Assembly (NCBI RefSeq): GCF_018282095.1
Contig: NZ_CP074126.1
Span: 2,180,501-2,244,500, forward strand
Source of the DNA: Pseudovibrio brasiliensis
GTDB lineage: Bacteria > Pseudomonadota > Alphaproteobacteria > Rhizobiales > Stappiaceae
Reading direction: 5' to 3'
DNA length: 64,000 bases
Part shown: in pieces, positions 28,585 through 37,369 of the stretch
Layout: the number at the start of each line of letters is the position of its first letter
Position numbering within the stretch: the stretch's first letter is position 1
Translations under genes and position numbers: made by a program
The notes under the pieces: model-generated
Databases searched by the model: none
What the model was told of the DNA's origin: nothing
Seen by the model: only the letters and a program-made list of their open reading frames with translations

Positions 28585-29595
28585 TTAGTCGAGCAGACCA
28601 ACTTCCTTGTAGAAGCGCTCAGCGCCCGGATGCAGCGGTACGCCAATGCCATCAATGCCGTCCAGAGCGGTCTTCATGGTGATCACTTTGCCCTTTGGGT
28701 GGCCATTATCCAGCAGCTTCCGTGCTGTCTTGGACCAAAGAGCCTTGGTGATCTCGTAGACCAGCTCCTCATCTATATTGGCATTGGTCACAAACATGCC
28801 GCTCACCGCCACCGTATTGGTGTCATGCGTCACGCCCGGATAGGTGCCTGCCGGAATGGTAGACGGAATGTAGTAGGGCACAGTCTTGTTGGCCTGTGCG
28901 ACCTCTTCATCGGTAAAGGAATAAAGGTCCATGCCTTTGGTGTTGTCCAGCTGGATCATCGCAGCAACCGGAGTACCCGCTGCATAAAAATAAGCATCTA
29001 GCTGACCATCTGCCGTCCGTTCTGCACTTTGCGCGTTGTTCAGCTCGGCTTCATCAATGTTGTCACGATTGACGCCGTGGTCTGCAAGGATCAGCTCAAC
29101 AGCAATCTGAGTGCCAGAACCTGCCTGCGCAATGCCAACACGCTTGCCCTTCAGGTCCGCAAGGCTCGCCAGTTCACCACCTTTTGGAAGCACAAGGTGC
29201 AGATCTTCAGGATAAAGGTTTGCAATCACACGCAGGTCCGGCTTGGCATTGCCCTCATACTTGCCACTACCGTGATACGCAAAGTGAAGGGTTGCTGCGC
29301 CCGTCAGACCCGCTTCCATCTGACCCGCTTGAATCGCATTCACATTGTGCGCGGATGCGTTGGTGGACTGAGCAATCGCCACCAGATTTGGCACACCGCA
29401 GTTGCCGCCCTGATCACACGGACGAGAGCCCGGTGGGTTGGAAATGGCGTTGGCAATGATGCCGCCAATCGGGAAGTAGGTGCCGCCTGCACCGCCCGTG
29501 CCGATGCGGAAAAACTTGATGTCCTGCGCAACCGCAGCCCCACTCATCATTGTGCAGGCCAGTGCCACACCTGCGAACTTACTGAAAAATCCCAT
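28585..29595 (-). CDS. TAXI-family TRAP transporter solute-binding protein
   Basis: A 336-residue periplasmic receptor. The signal peptide is at about residues 1-23 (hydrophobic core, then AAVAQD). The mature start, IKFFRIGTGGAGGTYFPIGG, is the hallmark of the TAXI (TRAP-associated extracytoplasmic immunogenic) family. The middle contains LKGKRVGIAQAGSGTQIAVE. A strong GAGGGGGG ribosome-binding site precedes the ATG. It is the first gene of the operon TAXI, DctQM permease, FAD oxidoreductase, racemase. TAXI receptors are known for glutamate, glutamine or other small acids, but the ligand here is not known. Confidence 0.93.
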   Translation of the reverse strand: MGFFSKFAGVALACTMMSGAAVAQDIKFFRIGTGGAGGTYFPIGGIIANAISNPPGSRPCDQGGNCGVPNLVAIAQSTNASAHNVNAIQAGQMEAGLTGAATLHFAYHGSGKYEGNAKPDLRVIANLYPEDLHLVLPKGGELASLADLKGKRVGIAQAGSGTQIAVELILADHGVNRDNIDEAELNNAQSAERTADGQLDAYFYAAGTPVAAMIQLDNTKGMDLYSFTDEEVAQANKTVPYYIPSTIPAGTYPGVTHDTNTVAVSGMFVTNANIDEELVYEITKALWSKTARKLLDNGHPKGKVITMKTALDGIDGIGVPLHPGAERFYKEVGLLD

Positions 29596-29744
29596 GATAT
29601 CCCCCCTCTAACAAATGTAGATGTTCCCAAATAAAGATGATCCGTATTTGTGATTATTTGTGTCATGGTGGGGTAGCCCTATGCATAAAAGCAAATTCGA
29701 AATATTATGGTTATGATAGATTTTGTTTATGTATTGAGGGGCGC

Positions 29745-30668
29745 ATGAATCTGCAGCAATTGGCGGTTTTCCGCGAGATTATGAAAACAGGCTCCGTCAG
29801 CCATGCCGCGCGCAATCTTCACCGCACCCAGCCCGCTGTCAGTGCCTCGCTCAAAGCGCTGGAAGAGGATCTGGATATGCCGCTGTTCATCCGTGAAGGG
29901 CGGCGACTGATTCCTGTGCCCGAAGCCCATTATCTGCTCTCAGAAGCCTCAGGCATTCTCGACCGTCTTAAAACCGTCGAGCAGAACCTTGGCAATATGC
30001 GTGATCAAGTGCAGGGCTCACTGGGTATCGTTGCCATGCCGGGCCCATCCTCCTATCTTCTGCCAGAGTTCATCAGCCAGTTCACTGCGGACAAACCACA
30101 GGTGAAAGTCACCCTCGCGACCCGCAGCTCACCGCAGATCCTCAACCTCATCGCCGCCCAAAGCTTTCAGGTCGGCTTCTGTGATGCCGCTGTTGGCTCA
30201 GAGCAGGAAAAGCTGTTCCACAACACCACAATCCCGTGCACCTGCGTCTGCGCTGTTCCAAAATCATCTCCGCTGGCAGAGAAAAAAGTCATTCAGGCCA
30301 GAGATCTGGATGGCATGCCCATGGGCGTGCTGCAGCCAAGTCACTCCACTTATGAGGCCACAAAGGCTGCGTTTCAGGCGCAAGGCGCGCGCCTCAATAT
30401 CCGCATCGACACCCAATACTTCCTGCCGCTCTTTCATTTTGTCGAGGCAGGGCAGATCTGCTCCATCGTCGATGTGCTCAGCGCCGTCAGCTACCAGCGC
30501 AGCCGGGGAGATGCCTCAAAAATCGTCTTCCTGCCGTTTGAGCCCGCTGTCCCATTCGGATACTCCATCGTGGTGCCGCATCAACGCCCGCTCTCACGCC
30601 TTGCCAACTCCTTTGTCAGTTCCTGGCAAAGCTGGGTAGAAGAGACCATTGCCCAGCCCATCAAGTAG
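29745..30668 (+). CDS. LysR-family regulator, divergent from the TRAP operon
   Basis: The protein is 307 aa from the ATG at 29745 (GGGG ribosome-binding site); the longer frame from 29637 is not family-like. The helix-turn-helix is at the start (LAVFREIMKTGSVSHAARNL, then TQPAVSASLKALEEDLDMPL), and the co-inducer domain occupies about 90-300. The 150-bp divergent region to the TAXI gene contains a direct repeat ATTTGTG at about 29647 and 29656. Position and family suggest it controls the TRAP/oxidoreductase/racemase operon. Confidence 0.92.
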   Translation: MNLQQLAVFREIMKTGSVSHAARNLHRTQPAVSASLKALEEDLDMPLFIREGRRLIPVPEAHYLLSEASGILDRLKTVEQNLGNMRDQVQGSLGIVAMPGPSSYLLPEFISQFTADKPQVKVTLATRSSPQILNLIAAQSFQVGFCDAAVGSEQEKLFHNTTIPCTCVCAVPKSSPLAEKKVIQARDLDGMPMGVLQPSHSTYEATKAAFQAQGARLNIRIDTQYFLPLFHFVEAGQICSIVDVLSAVSYQRSRGDASKIVFLPFEPAVPFGYSIVVPHQRPLSRLANSFVSSWQSWVEETIAQPIK

Positions 30669-30760
30669 CTGAGACATCACACTGTTAGCGCTCGGACAAG
30701 GAAGACAGCTGCAAATCATTCTAAGCTGCAGAAAACTGGAATTTCCGCTGGAAGGGTGTA

Positions 30761-31372
30761 ATGGACGAGATCTGCCAGAATGAAGAAGAGAGCACGGAGC
30801 GGGTCTACCGCCAGCCAGTCTCTCCATGGGCACTAGAAAACCTGCCGGGCGATCCCATGATGTGGATCCTGATCGTCAGCGAAATCCTCGTATTCGGGGG
30901 CGCGCTCTGGGCGTTTGCGGGCAATGAACTGCTCAATGTCGAGATCTACCGCGAGGCTCGCACCCACCTGAATGTGCCACTGGCGACCTTCAACACGATC
31001 ATTCTGCTCACCTCAGGCCTGTTCGCCGCCATTGCTGTTCGCTTTGGTAGGGTCAAAGAAGTAGCAAAGGCACGCCTGTCCTTGCTGGGTGCAGGGGCTT
31101 TGGGTGTCGTGTTCATGGCGCTCAAGATCTATGAGTATAAAGAAAAGCTTGCCCTTGGCCTCAATGTTGAGACCAACACATTCTACACGCTCTACTATCT
31201 CGTCACGGGGTTCCATCTGGCCCATGTCATCTTCGGCCTGATCATTCTCGGAATCGTTGCCCTGTGGCCCACGGAGGACAATCTGGAATCAGGTACGGCC
31301 TTCTGGCACATGGTGGATCTGATCTGGGTGATCATCTTCCCGATCTTCTATCTCATGGGGCAGGGAGTGTAG
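30761..31372 (+). CDS. norE: NorE-like haem-copper oxidase subunit III family protein
   Basis: A 203-residue membrane protein with about five hydrophobic segments. The N-terminal region LPGDPMMWILIVSEILVFGG and the C-terminal helix FWHMVDLIWVIIFPIFYLMG are typical of the NorE/CoxIII family, which accompanies nitric oxide reductase or cytochrome oxidases. It lacks the two N-terminal helices of full-length CoxIII, as NorE does. It is followed by a small NorF-like gene two bases after its stop. No norC, norB, norQ or norD lies in the window. It could assist a nitric oxide reductase or terminal oxidase encoded elsewhere. Confidence 0.75.
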   Translation: MDEICQNEEESTERVYRQPVSPWALENLPGDPMMWILIVSEILVFGGALWAFAGNELLNVEIYREARTHLNVPLATFNTIILLTSGLFAAIAVRFGRVKEVAKARLSLLGAGALGVVFMALKIYEYKEKLALGLNVETNTFYTLYYLVTGFHLAHVIFGLIILGIVALWPTEDNLESGTAFWHMVDLIWVIIFPIFYLMGQGV

Positions 31373-31374
31373 TC

Positions 31375-31680
31375 ATGCAGAATCAGAAAACCACATCCCG
31401 CAGGGTTCCCATGAACGACCTCTTCAAAGCATGGGTCGTGCTGGTCGCTCTCACAGTGCTGGGGTATGTCCTGAGCCTGATCAACAGCGAGCTGCTGGTG
31501 TATGTCGGCCCGCTCATCATCGCCACGCTGATCCTGTTCAAAGCCCGCATCATCCTCACCCAATATCTGGGCCTGACCCGATGTCCCGCATGGCTTTCCA
31601 TGCTCTCCAGCATGATTGTCGCCATCACGGTCATCTGCGCCGGATTGCTCACCTTTGTTTCAGCTGGCCTGATGCAATAA
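31375..31680 (+). CDS. norF: NorF/CoxIV-like small membrane protein
   Basis: A 101-residue protein with three predicted hydrophobic segments (about 20-40, 45-62 and 75-97). The frame reaches back to 31264 inside norE, but the ATG at 31375, two bases after the norE stop, gives the expected size. The composition and the LGYVLSLINSELLVYVGPLI segment fit the prokaryotic cytochrome oxidase subunit IV/NorF group. It forms a two-gene unit with norE and ends just before paired inverted repeats. Small membrane proteins diverge quickly, so the family assignment rests largely on context. Confidence 0.65.
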   Translation: MQNQKTTSRRVPMNDLFKAWVVLVALTVLGYVLSLINSELLVYVGPLIIATLILFKARIILTQYLGLTRCPAWLSMLSSMIVAITVICAGLLTFVSAGLMQ

Positions 31681-31703
31681 CACTGACGACACTGTAAAAA
31701 AGA

Positions 31704-31740
31704 AAACCCTCACGGCCTGAGCGGGCAGCGAGGGTTTCTT
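31704..31740. terminator. Bidirectional terminator between norF-like gene and dddD
   Basis: An 8-bp stem (AAACCCTC with GAGGGTTT). T residues follow on the plus side and an A-rich run precedes on the other side, so it can act for both convergent units. Confidence 0.65.
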
Positions 31741-31745
31741 TCAAA

Positions 31746-31790
31746 GCCTCTCTCCAAACCGTGGGTTCTGGTTCTAGGAAAGAGAGAGGC
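31746..31790. repeat. Inverted repeat, second hairpin between convergent genes
   Basis: A perfect 9-bp inverted repeat (GCCTCTCTC with GAGAGAGGC) separated by 27 bases. It follows the bidirectional terminator and precedes the 3' end of dddD. It has no T-run and is probably an auxiliary 3' stabilising structure. Confidence 0.45.
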
Positions 31791-31804
31791 CTCGGGGGTA
31801 ATCG

Positions 31805-34303
31805 TTAGCTCGGCAGGAACTCCTTGCCCCAGCCGGTGCCTGCAATGCGACGCTCGATCATGTCGCTCACCTGCTCATCACTGTAACCAACGCTGGTCAG
31901 CACTTCGCGGGTGGAGTTGCCGTAAGCCTCTGTGCTTGGCAATGCCTTGATCGCTGCTTCTTCCGGACGGATGGAGTAGTGATCAATCAGCGTCACACGG
32001 TGTCCGCTTGGATGGTCCTCATAAGTGGAGAACGCATAGCTGCCGCGATCAATACCAACAGTGCCATCGGCAGTGCGTGTGTAAGAATCACGCAAGTGTT
32101 CGATGCCAAGTGGTTGGGCCGCAGCAATATCCGCAGCTCTCAATTTCTCACACCAGCTCTCTGCGGTGTCCTGCGCAAAGGCAACGCGAAGGAATTCAGC
32201 GGTGTCGTTGGCCTCATCAACACCAGCAAGGCCTTCCACACCTGCCAGCTTGGCAAGCTCATGCTCTTCAGCATCCATGAACAGCCAGCCATCAGAGGCT
32301 TTATAGAAGTGAGAAAGCGCGTGGTTGCCAAGTGCGTCACGGCCAGAGGCTTCGTCAAATGCAGCGCGACCTTCATAATCAAACGCAAACTTCACCTGCG
32401 CCAGATTGGTCACAGCAGACAGAGACGTCCGGGCGCGGGAGGTCTCACCGGTCTTGTGCTTGTGGTAGAGCGCCAGCGCCATACCCAGACCAGCCGCGAA
32501 ACCGCAGTTCACGTCCAGCGTACCAAGGTGCGCGTGCTCTTCTGGTGTATCCGGACCGCCAAAACGGCTCATGATACCGCTGTTCGCCTGAATGATATCA
32601 TCATAACCAATGTAGTTGGTCTTCGGACCCGGCTTAGGACCACCCAGACAGTCAAGGCGGCAGAACAGAACGCCCGGATTGATCGCCTGCAGGCTGTCAT
32701 GATCCAGTCCCAGCGGCTTCATCTGACGGTCAGGCGCATTGATCACCACAAGGTCCACGGATTTCACGAGACGCTCAAACGCTTCACGGCCTTCGCCGGT
32801 GGTGATGTCCACCAGAGCGCTCTTCTTGCCAATGTTGGTTTGGAAAGTGAAGAGCGTACCGATCAGCGGATCATAAAGTGGTGTCACTGGATCCAGCTTG
32901 ACCACCTCAGCACCAAAACGGCCAAGGAACGCGGTGGAGTGAGGGCCTGCAATCACGTTGGTCAGGTCCAGAATACGCAGGTCTTTCAGCCAGCCAGTTT
33001 TGTCGGCAGACTGTGCGGAAGGTGCTGGCAAGTTATCGTTGTTGCCAACAGCTTTCAGCGCAGCAAGTGCCTCATCGTAGCTCACGTTCTCACGGGCTTT
33101 TGGGGTGAGGAGATAGTCAGCAATCTCTTCAAACCAAACGACTGGACCCGGCTGTTTCATCACGCCGTATTCCGGATCGTTCACTTCCACGATCAGCCCA
33201 GAGGTGTTGGTGTGCTCGCTGTTGACCCATTCCTGCGTGGTGCGATGAGGTGCGCCCGGAATCTGGCCTTCACCAAAGATCACGCCCCATTCCTCAGAAG
33301 TTTTGGTCAGGAACACCTTCTTCATTTTGACTGAAATGATATCCGCCCACTTCTTCGGCAGCGGATATACGCCAATGGAGGTTTCTCCGTCCCACTCTTT
33401 GAGTGGTAGGTGCAGATCGTTCACCTCAGGCAGACCTTCCGCCAACAGCTCCTCATAGATGCCAAGCGCCTGCAGGCAGCGGCGGGCATGGTTTCTGTGA
33501 GACGGGCAAACCGCGTAGAAGTAACGGCCATCCGCACACTCATAGGTGCGGTAGAATGGATCGAGATACTCCTGCAGATCCTCGTAGGACAGGTCCATCT
33601 CGATGTTGTTGTCGCGGCGATGGGAAATTTCGTGCTCGCGCATGGTCATATAGCGCTCTGGCATGCCTTCAATCACAACAGAGTTGTAAGAAAGGCCTTC
33701 CATCAGTGCAGCTGCAATCGGCACCTCAATGGTGTCACCACGGCCCGTCTTCTCGCGAGCAAGCAGTGCCATAACCACGGAGCTTGCTGCCATGGTGGTG
33801 GCGTAGGAAGAACCGAGCGGGAGCGGGGAGAAGCTAGGGTTCAGCCCCATCAGGACACGGTTGAAGCCCATATCGGTGAATGCACCGGATGTGGCTGCAA
33901 CAATTGCTTCAGTTGCTTTCCACTCACGGCGCAGTTCGTCATTGCTGGCAAAGCCCGGCACAGAAAGAGTTACCAGTTCAGGGCGCTCAGCCCGCAGTGC
34001 AGCGAAATCAACGCCAAGTGCTTTCATTTTGCCTGGGCGGAAGCTCTCAACCACCACATCAGCGTTGGCGATCAGCTCAAACGCCTGCTGCAAACCATCC
34101 TCAGACTTCAGGTCCAGCCGGATGCATTTCTTATTGCGGTTCAAAATCGCATTAGCTGGATGATCCCATTGTGGCCCCTGAGGCGGATCAACGTGAATAA
34201 CGGTTGCGCCCATATCCGCAAGGATCATGGCAACAGCCGGACCTGCAATTTGCTGACCGAAGTCGACAACTCTGACACCTTCAAGGGGAAGTCTTTTTTC
34301 CAT
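31805..34303 (-). CDS. dddD: DddD: DMSP CoA-transferase/lyase releasing DMS
   Basis: An 832-residue fusion of two class III (CaiB/BaiF) CoA-transferase domains. The first is about 1-400 (GVRVVDFGQQIAGPAVAMIL) and the second about 437-832 (LRILDLTNVIAGPHSTAFLG). The aspartate in GTLDVNCG (residue 597) is at the position expected for the CoA-transferase catalytic residue. Size and double-domain layout match DddD, which uses acetyl-CoA to convert dimethylsulfoniopropionate to DMS and a 3-hydroxypropionyl product. The neighbours make this specific: a LysR gene, a BCCT transporter and an iron alcohol dehydrogenase, the known ddd arrangement. A carnitine CaiB role is unlikely because CaiB is a single domain of about 405 residues. 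Confidence 0.9.
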   Translation of the reverse strand: MEKRLPLEGVRVVDFGQQIAGPAVAMILADMGATVIHVDPPQGPQWDHPANAILNRNKKCIRLDLKSEDGLQQAFELIANADVVVESFRPGKMKALGVDFAALRAERPELVTLSVPGFASNDELRREWKATEAIVAATSGAFTDMGFNRVLMGLNPSFSPLPLGSSYATTMAASSVVMALLAREKTGRGDTIEVPIAAALMEGLSYNSVVIEGMPERYMTMREHEISHRRDNNIEMDLSYEDLQEYLDPFYRTYECADGRYFYAVCPSHRNHARRCLQALGIYEELLAEGLPEVNDLHLPLKEWDGETSIGVYPLPKKWADIISVKMKKVFLTKTSEEWGVIFGEGQIPGAPHRTTQEWVNSEHTNTSGLIVEVNDPEYGVMKQPGPVVWFEEIADYLLTPKARENVSYDEALAALKAVGNNDNLPAPSAQSADKTGWLKDLRILDLTNVIAGPHSTAFLGRFGAEVVKLDPVTPLYDPLIGTLFTFQTNIGKKSALVDITTGEGREAFERLVKSVDLVVINAPDRQMKPLGLDHDSLQAINPGVLFCRLDCLGGPKPGPKTNYIGYDDIIQANSGIMSRFGGPDTPEEHAHLGTLDVNCGFAAGLGMALALYHKHKTGETSRARTSLSAVTNLAQVKFAFDYEGRAAFDEASGRDALGNHALSHFYKASDGWLFMDAEEHELAKLAGVEGLAGVDEANDTAEFLRVAFAQDTAESWCEKLRAADIAAAQPLGIEHLRDSYTRTADGTVGIDRGSYAFSTYEDHPSGHRVTLIDHYSIRPEEAAIKALPSTEAYGNSTREVLTSVGYSDEQVSDMIERRIAGTGWGKEFLPS

Positions 34304-34615
34304 GCAACATCATCCTCAGAAACCGTCCATCAACGGATCTCAGTTTATTCCAGACATAATTCGTCTTTTATTTCAGATTGTTATGAGTGAAATGGTTCGC
34401 AGCTGCGGGTCATTTCATTGAAAAAACAATAGGCAGGCACATACGTAGAAACCAGCAATTTAAATTTCGGTGCAGACATAAAATTATTTGTAGCTCGACT
34501 AATTCTGAACTGACTGCACTGGTCTCTGAAAGGCTGGTGGAAGATGAATTTCCTTCCACCATTCCCGAAAATTGATCTTTGGATTGAAATAGGCCGCTAC
34601 CGGCAAAAAGGCTGT
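34304..34615. promoter_or_regulatory. Intergenic region upstream of dddD
   Basis: A 312-bp AT-rich stretch between the end of the LysR gene and the start of dddD. No credible gene is visible. It must contain the dddD promoter or leader, and a LysR target site is expected here. No unambiguous T-N11-A palindrome could be singled out by eye. Confidence 0.4.
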
Positions 34616-35509
34616 TTAGCCTTCATGTATCTCGTTCAAAATCCAGTTTCTGAAGGCAACCGCATGGGGGTGCTCAAGACTGTTATTGGAGTAAACGAGG
34701 TAAAACGCTTCTTCCGTCGGAACCCTTTGCTCCAACGGCGCAACCAGCTGTCCGGACTTGATTGCATTTTCCACAAGGCTGGTTCTCCCCAGCGCAACGC
34801 CTTCTCCCAGAGCCGCCATTTCCAATGCAGTTACAAGGGTATCAAACTGATAGCTCTGGCCCAACTCCAGATCACTATGCTTGGTCTGCTTCAGCCAGTA
34901 GCCCCAACCTTCCTGATAACCAATCACATGCAAAATCGTGTGATTTGGCAGATCCTTAGGTGAGGTAAGAGGCCCGTTCTCCTCCAGGTAGCACGGGCTG
35001 CAGACTGGAAACAGTTCATCCCGTGTCAGCCGATCACACTGCAGGGACGGCCACTTGCCCCGGCCATACCGCACCTCCATATCGCAATCGCCGGAGCTTT
35101 CCTTGTTGTCCAGCCAGATGTTGGAGGTGATGCGCAGGTTGATCTTCGGATGCAAACGGCGGAACTCTTTCATACGCGGCGCAAGCCAGCGCATAAAGAA
35201 CACCATATTGATCTTCACTGTCAGCAGATTGTTTTGCCCCTGACCGAAGATTTCCTCAGTTGCCGCCTTCAAGCGCTCAACGGACTCATGAACCGCAGGA
35301 AGATAGGCAGCCCCGGCGTCTGTCAACTCCAACCCACGTGGCAGACGCTTAAACAACACACACCCCAGCTGACACTCCAGTCCCTTGATCTGGTGACTGA
35401 TCGCAGCCTGCGTAAGGTTGAGCTCGGTTGAGGCATGCGTGAAGCTCAAATGTCGCGCGGACGCTTCAAATGCCCTGAGCCAATTGAGCGGGGGTAAATT
35501 CTTCTTCAT
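34616..35509 (-). CDS. dddR: LysR-family regulator of the ddd cluster
   Basis: The protein is 297 aa from the ATG at 35509, which has a GGGAG site seven bases upstream; the frame is open to 35542. The start, PPLNWLRAFEASARHLSFTH, and the recognition helix QAAISHQIKGLECQLGCVLF are of the GcvA-like LysR subgroup. It lies between dddD (same strand, downstream) and dddT (divergent), where known ddd clusters carry the DMSP-responsive activator DddR. The assignment is therefore by family and synteny. It probably activates both dddD and the dddT-dddB pair. Confidence 0.82.
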   Translation of the reverse strand: MKKNLPPLNWLRAFEASARHLSFTHASTELNLTQAAISHQIKGLECQLGCVLFKRLPRGLELTDAGAAYLPAVHESVERLKAATEEIFGQGQNNLLTVKINMVFFMRWLAPRMKEFRRLHPKINLRITSNIWLDNKESSGDCDMEVRYGRGKWPSLQCDRLTRDELFPVCSPCYLEENGPLTSPKDLPNHTILHVIGYQEGWGYWLKQTKHSDLELGQSYQFDTLVTALEMAALGEGVALGRTSLVENAIKSGQLVAPLEQRVPTEEAFYLVYSNNSLEHPHAVAFRNWILNEIHEG

Positions 35510-35673
35510 TTGGTTCTCCCATTCGTATGGGTAGAATTCCATATTCTACGTAAAACTATTCATAAATATTTTTATATCAATGGGTCTTTTTTTGTTGATT
35601 GATAACAATTTAACCCTCCGGCAAAAATTCAAGCTTCAATCAGGACAGCAAAAATAAAGCTTGAGGGGGACAA

Positions 35674-37296
35674 ATGTATAATAACAGCAATACTGGAAGA
35701 AGGACGGAGGAGGGTCTGTTTACAGGTGTTAATCCTGTTATGGCCGTCGGGTCTACTGTACTCGTTGTTGCGTTTGTTTTGTTTACTGTAATGGTTCCTG
35801 AAACTGCCAGCTCAATTTACAATTCAGCTAAAGGTTTCATTGCGGATAATCTATCATGGTACTATATCGGCCTGGTCAGCTTTTTCCTGTTCCTAGCCTT
35901 TGCAATGACCATGAGCCGTTACGGCAATATCCGTTTGGGGAAGGATGATGAGAAGCCGGAATACAGCTTCTTCTCTTGGTTTTCGATGCTTTTTGGAGCA
36001 GGCATCGGCATCGGTATCCTGTTCTGGAGTATCGCAGAACCAATTTACCACTTCCAAAGTAATCCGTTCATTGCAGAAGGGCAGGAGAGTTCCGTAGAGG
36101 CAGCCCAGATCGCAATGCGTATTAGTATTTTCCACTGGGGACTGCACGGTTGGGCGCTGTTTGCACTCTCTGGTCTGGGTCTCGCTTATTTCCACTATCG
36201 CAAGGGCCTGCCGCTGTCTGTTCGTTCAGGGCTCTACCCGATTTTTGGTGATAAGATTTATGGCCCAATCGGTCATGCTGCTGACCTGCTTGCAGTTTTC
36301 GGCACCGTCTTCGGTATTGCTACATCTCTTGGTTTGGGAGCCCAGCAGATGAATACCGGCCTGAACTACCTGTTCGGTATTGAAGTCAGTACCACCAGCA
36401 AGATCGTCATCATCGCAATCATCTCGGTTCTGGCAACCATGTCGGTTCTGAGTGGCGTGAACAAGGGCATTAAGCTGCTGAGTGAGTTCAACATGCACCT
36501 GACCATGGTCATGCTTGTGTTCTTCCTCATCTTTGGCCCAACTGTTTACATTCTCGGTTCTTTCGCAACCAACTTGGGTGACTACCTGACCAACGCCATT
36601 CCGCTTGGGTTCTGGGTTGAAACTGATCCAAACAACAGCTGGCAGGGTGGTTGGACCATCTTCTACTGGGGCTGGTGGATTGCGTGGGCACCATTTGTTG
36701 GCATCTTCATTGCCCGCATCTCCAGAGGCCGCACCGTAAAAGAGTTCCTGCTCGGCGTTCTTCTGGCACCAACACTGCTCTCCACATTCTGGATCACCAC
36801 CTTCGGCAACACCGCAATGTTCCTGGAACTGTTCGGCGCTGGCGGTGTAACGGAAGCGGTGAACAAGGACATCACGTCAGCTCTCTACACCACCATCGAG
36901 CTGATGAACCTGGGCACCACGCTCACCATCCTTGGTGCAGCTATGTGTACCGTCCTGTTGGTGACCTACTTCGTCACCTCTGCAGACTCTGCAACACTCG
37001 TCATCTGCACCATCCTTTCCATGGGTGATGAGAACCCTGCAAACCGCTACCGCATCTTCTGGGGCCTTTCCATTGGCGCAGTCTCCGCGGTGCTGTTGTT
37101 CGCAGGTGGCCTGCGAGCCCTGCAGACAGCCTCGATCGTCGCAGCGCTTCCGTACTCCTTCGTGTTGATCCTCACCACGTGGGGCCTGCTGAAGTCACTG
37201 CACCTTGAGGTCTCTGAAATCATCTCCACCGTCGATGATGAAGAGCATTCCTACTCCGCAGACGGCGCAGCCTCCGCTGCAACTCCGGCAGAGTAA
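35674..37296 (+). CDS. dddT: BCCT-family transporter, DMSP/betaine uptake
   Basis: A 540-residue transporter with about 12 membrane segments. The family core is clear: WFSMLFGAGIGIGILFWSIA (about residues 100-120) and the WIAWAPFVGIFIARISRG signature (about 335-353) with conserved tryptophans. BCCT proteins import choline, glycine betaine, carnitine or DMSP driven by sodium or protons. Its location beside dddD, a LysR gene and dddB identifies it as the DMSP importer DddT. A GAGGGGG ribosome-binding site precedes the ATG. Its mRNA is separated from dddB by a strong hairpin. Confidence 0.88.
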   Translation: MYNNSNTGRRTEEGLFTGVNPVMAVGSTVLVVAFVLFTVMVPETASSIYNSAKGFIADNLSWYYIGLVSFFLFLAFAMTMSRYGNIRLGKDDEKPEYSFFSWFSMLFGAGIGIGILFWSIAEPIYHFQSNPFIAEGQESSVEAAQIAMRISIFHWGLHGWALFALSGLGLAYFHYRKGLPLSVRSGLYPIFGDKIYGPIGHAADLLAVFGTVFGIATSLGLGAQQMNTGLNYLFGIEVSTTSKIVIIAIISVLATMSVLSGVNKGIKLLSEFNMHLTMVMLVFFLIFGPTVYILGSFATNLGDYLTNAIPLGFWVETDPNNSWQGGWTIFYWGWWIAWAPFVGIFIARISRGRTVKEFLLGVLLAPTLLSTFWITTFGNTAMFLELFGAGGVTEAVNKDITSALYTTIELMNLGTTLTILGAAMCTVLLVTYFVTSADSATLVICTILSMGDENPANRYRIFWGLSIGAVSAVLLFAGGLRALQTASIVAALPYSFVLILTTWGLLKSLHLEVSEIISTVDDEEHSYSADGAASAATPAE

Positions 37297-37312
37297 GAAG
37301 CTCGCCCCCTAA

Positions 37313-37345
37313 GTCATCTGGGATGTTCCCGGCATCCCAGATGAC
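37313..37345 (+). promoter_or_regulatory. Strong intercistronic hairpin between dddT and dddB
   Basis: A perfect 13-bp stem (GTCATCTGGGATG with CATCCCAGATGAC) and a 7-base loop. There is no following T-run, so it probably stabilises the dddT message or sets a processing point rather than stopping transcription. Confidence 0.6.
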
Positions 37346-37369
37346 AACCACAACTAAAGGTTCATTCTA

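Noticed and set aside
31979-33334. A 451-aa plus-strand open frame opposite dddD
   Set aside because: It is fully antisense to a well-supported gene and its composition is rich in C, H and R without any domain. It is a shadow of codon bias.
31805-34303. Carnitine CoA-transferase (CaiB) as the identity
   Set aside because: CaiB is a single domain of about 405 residues; this protein has two domains and ddd-type neighbours.
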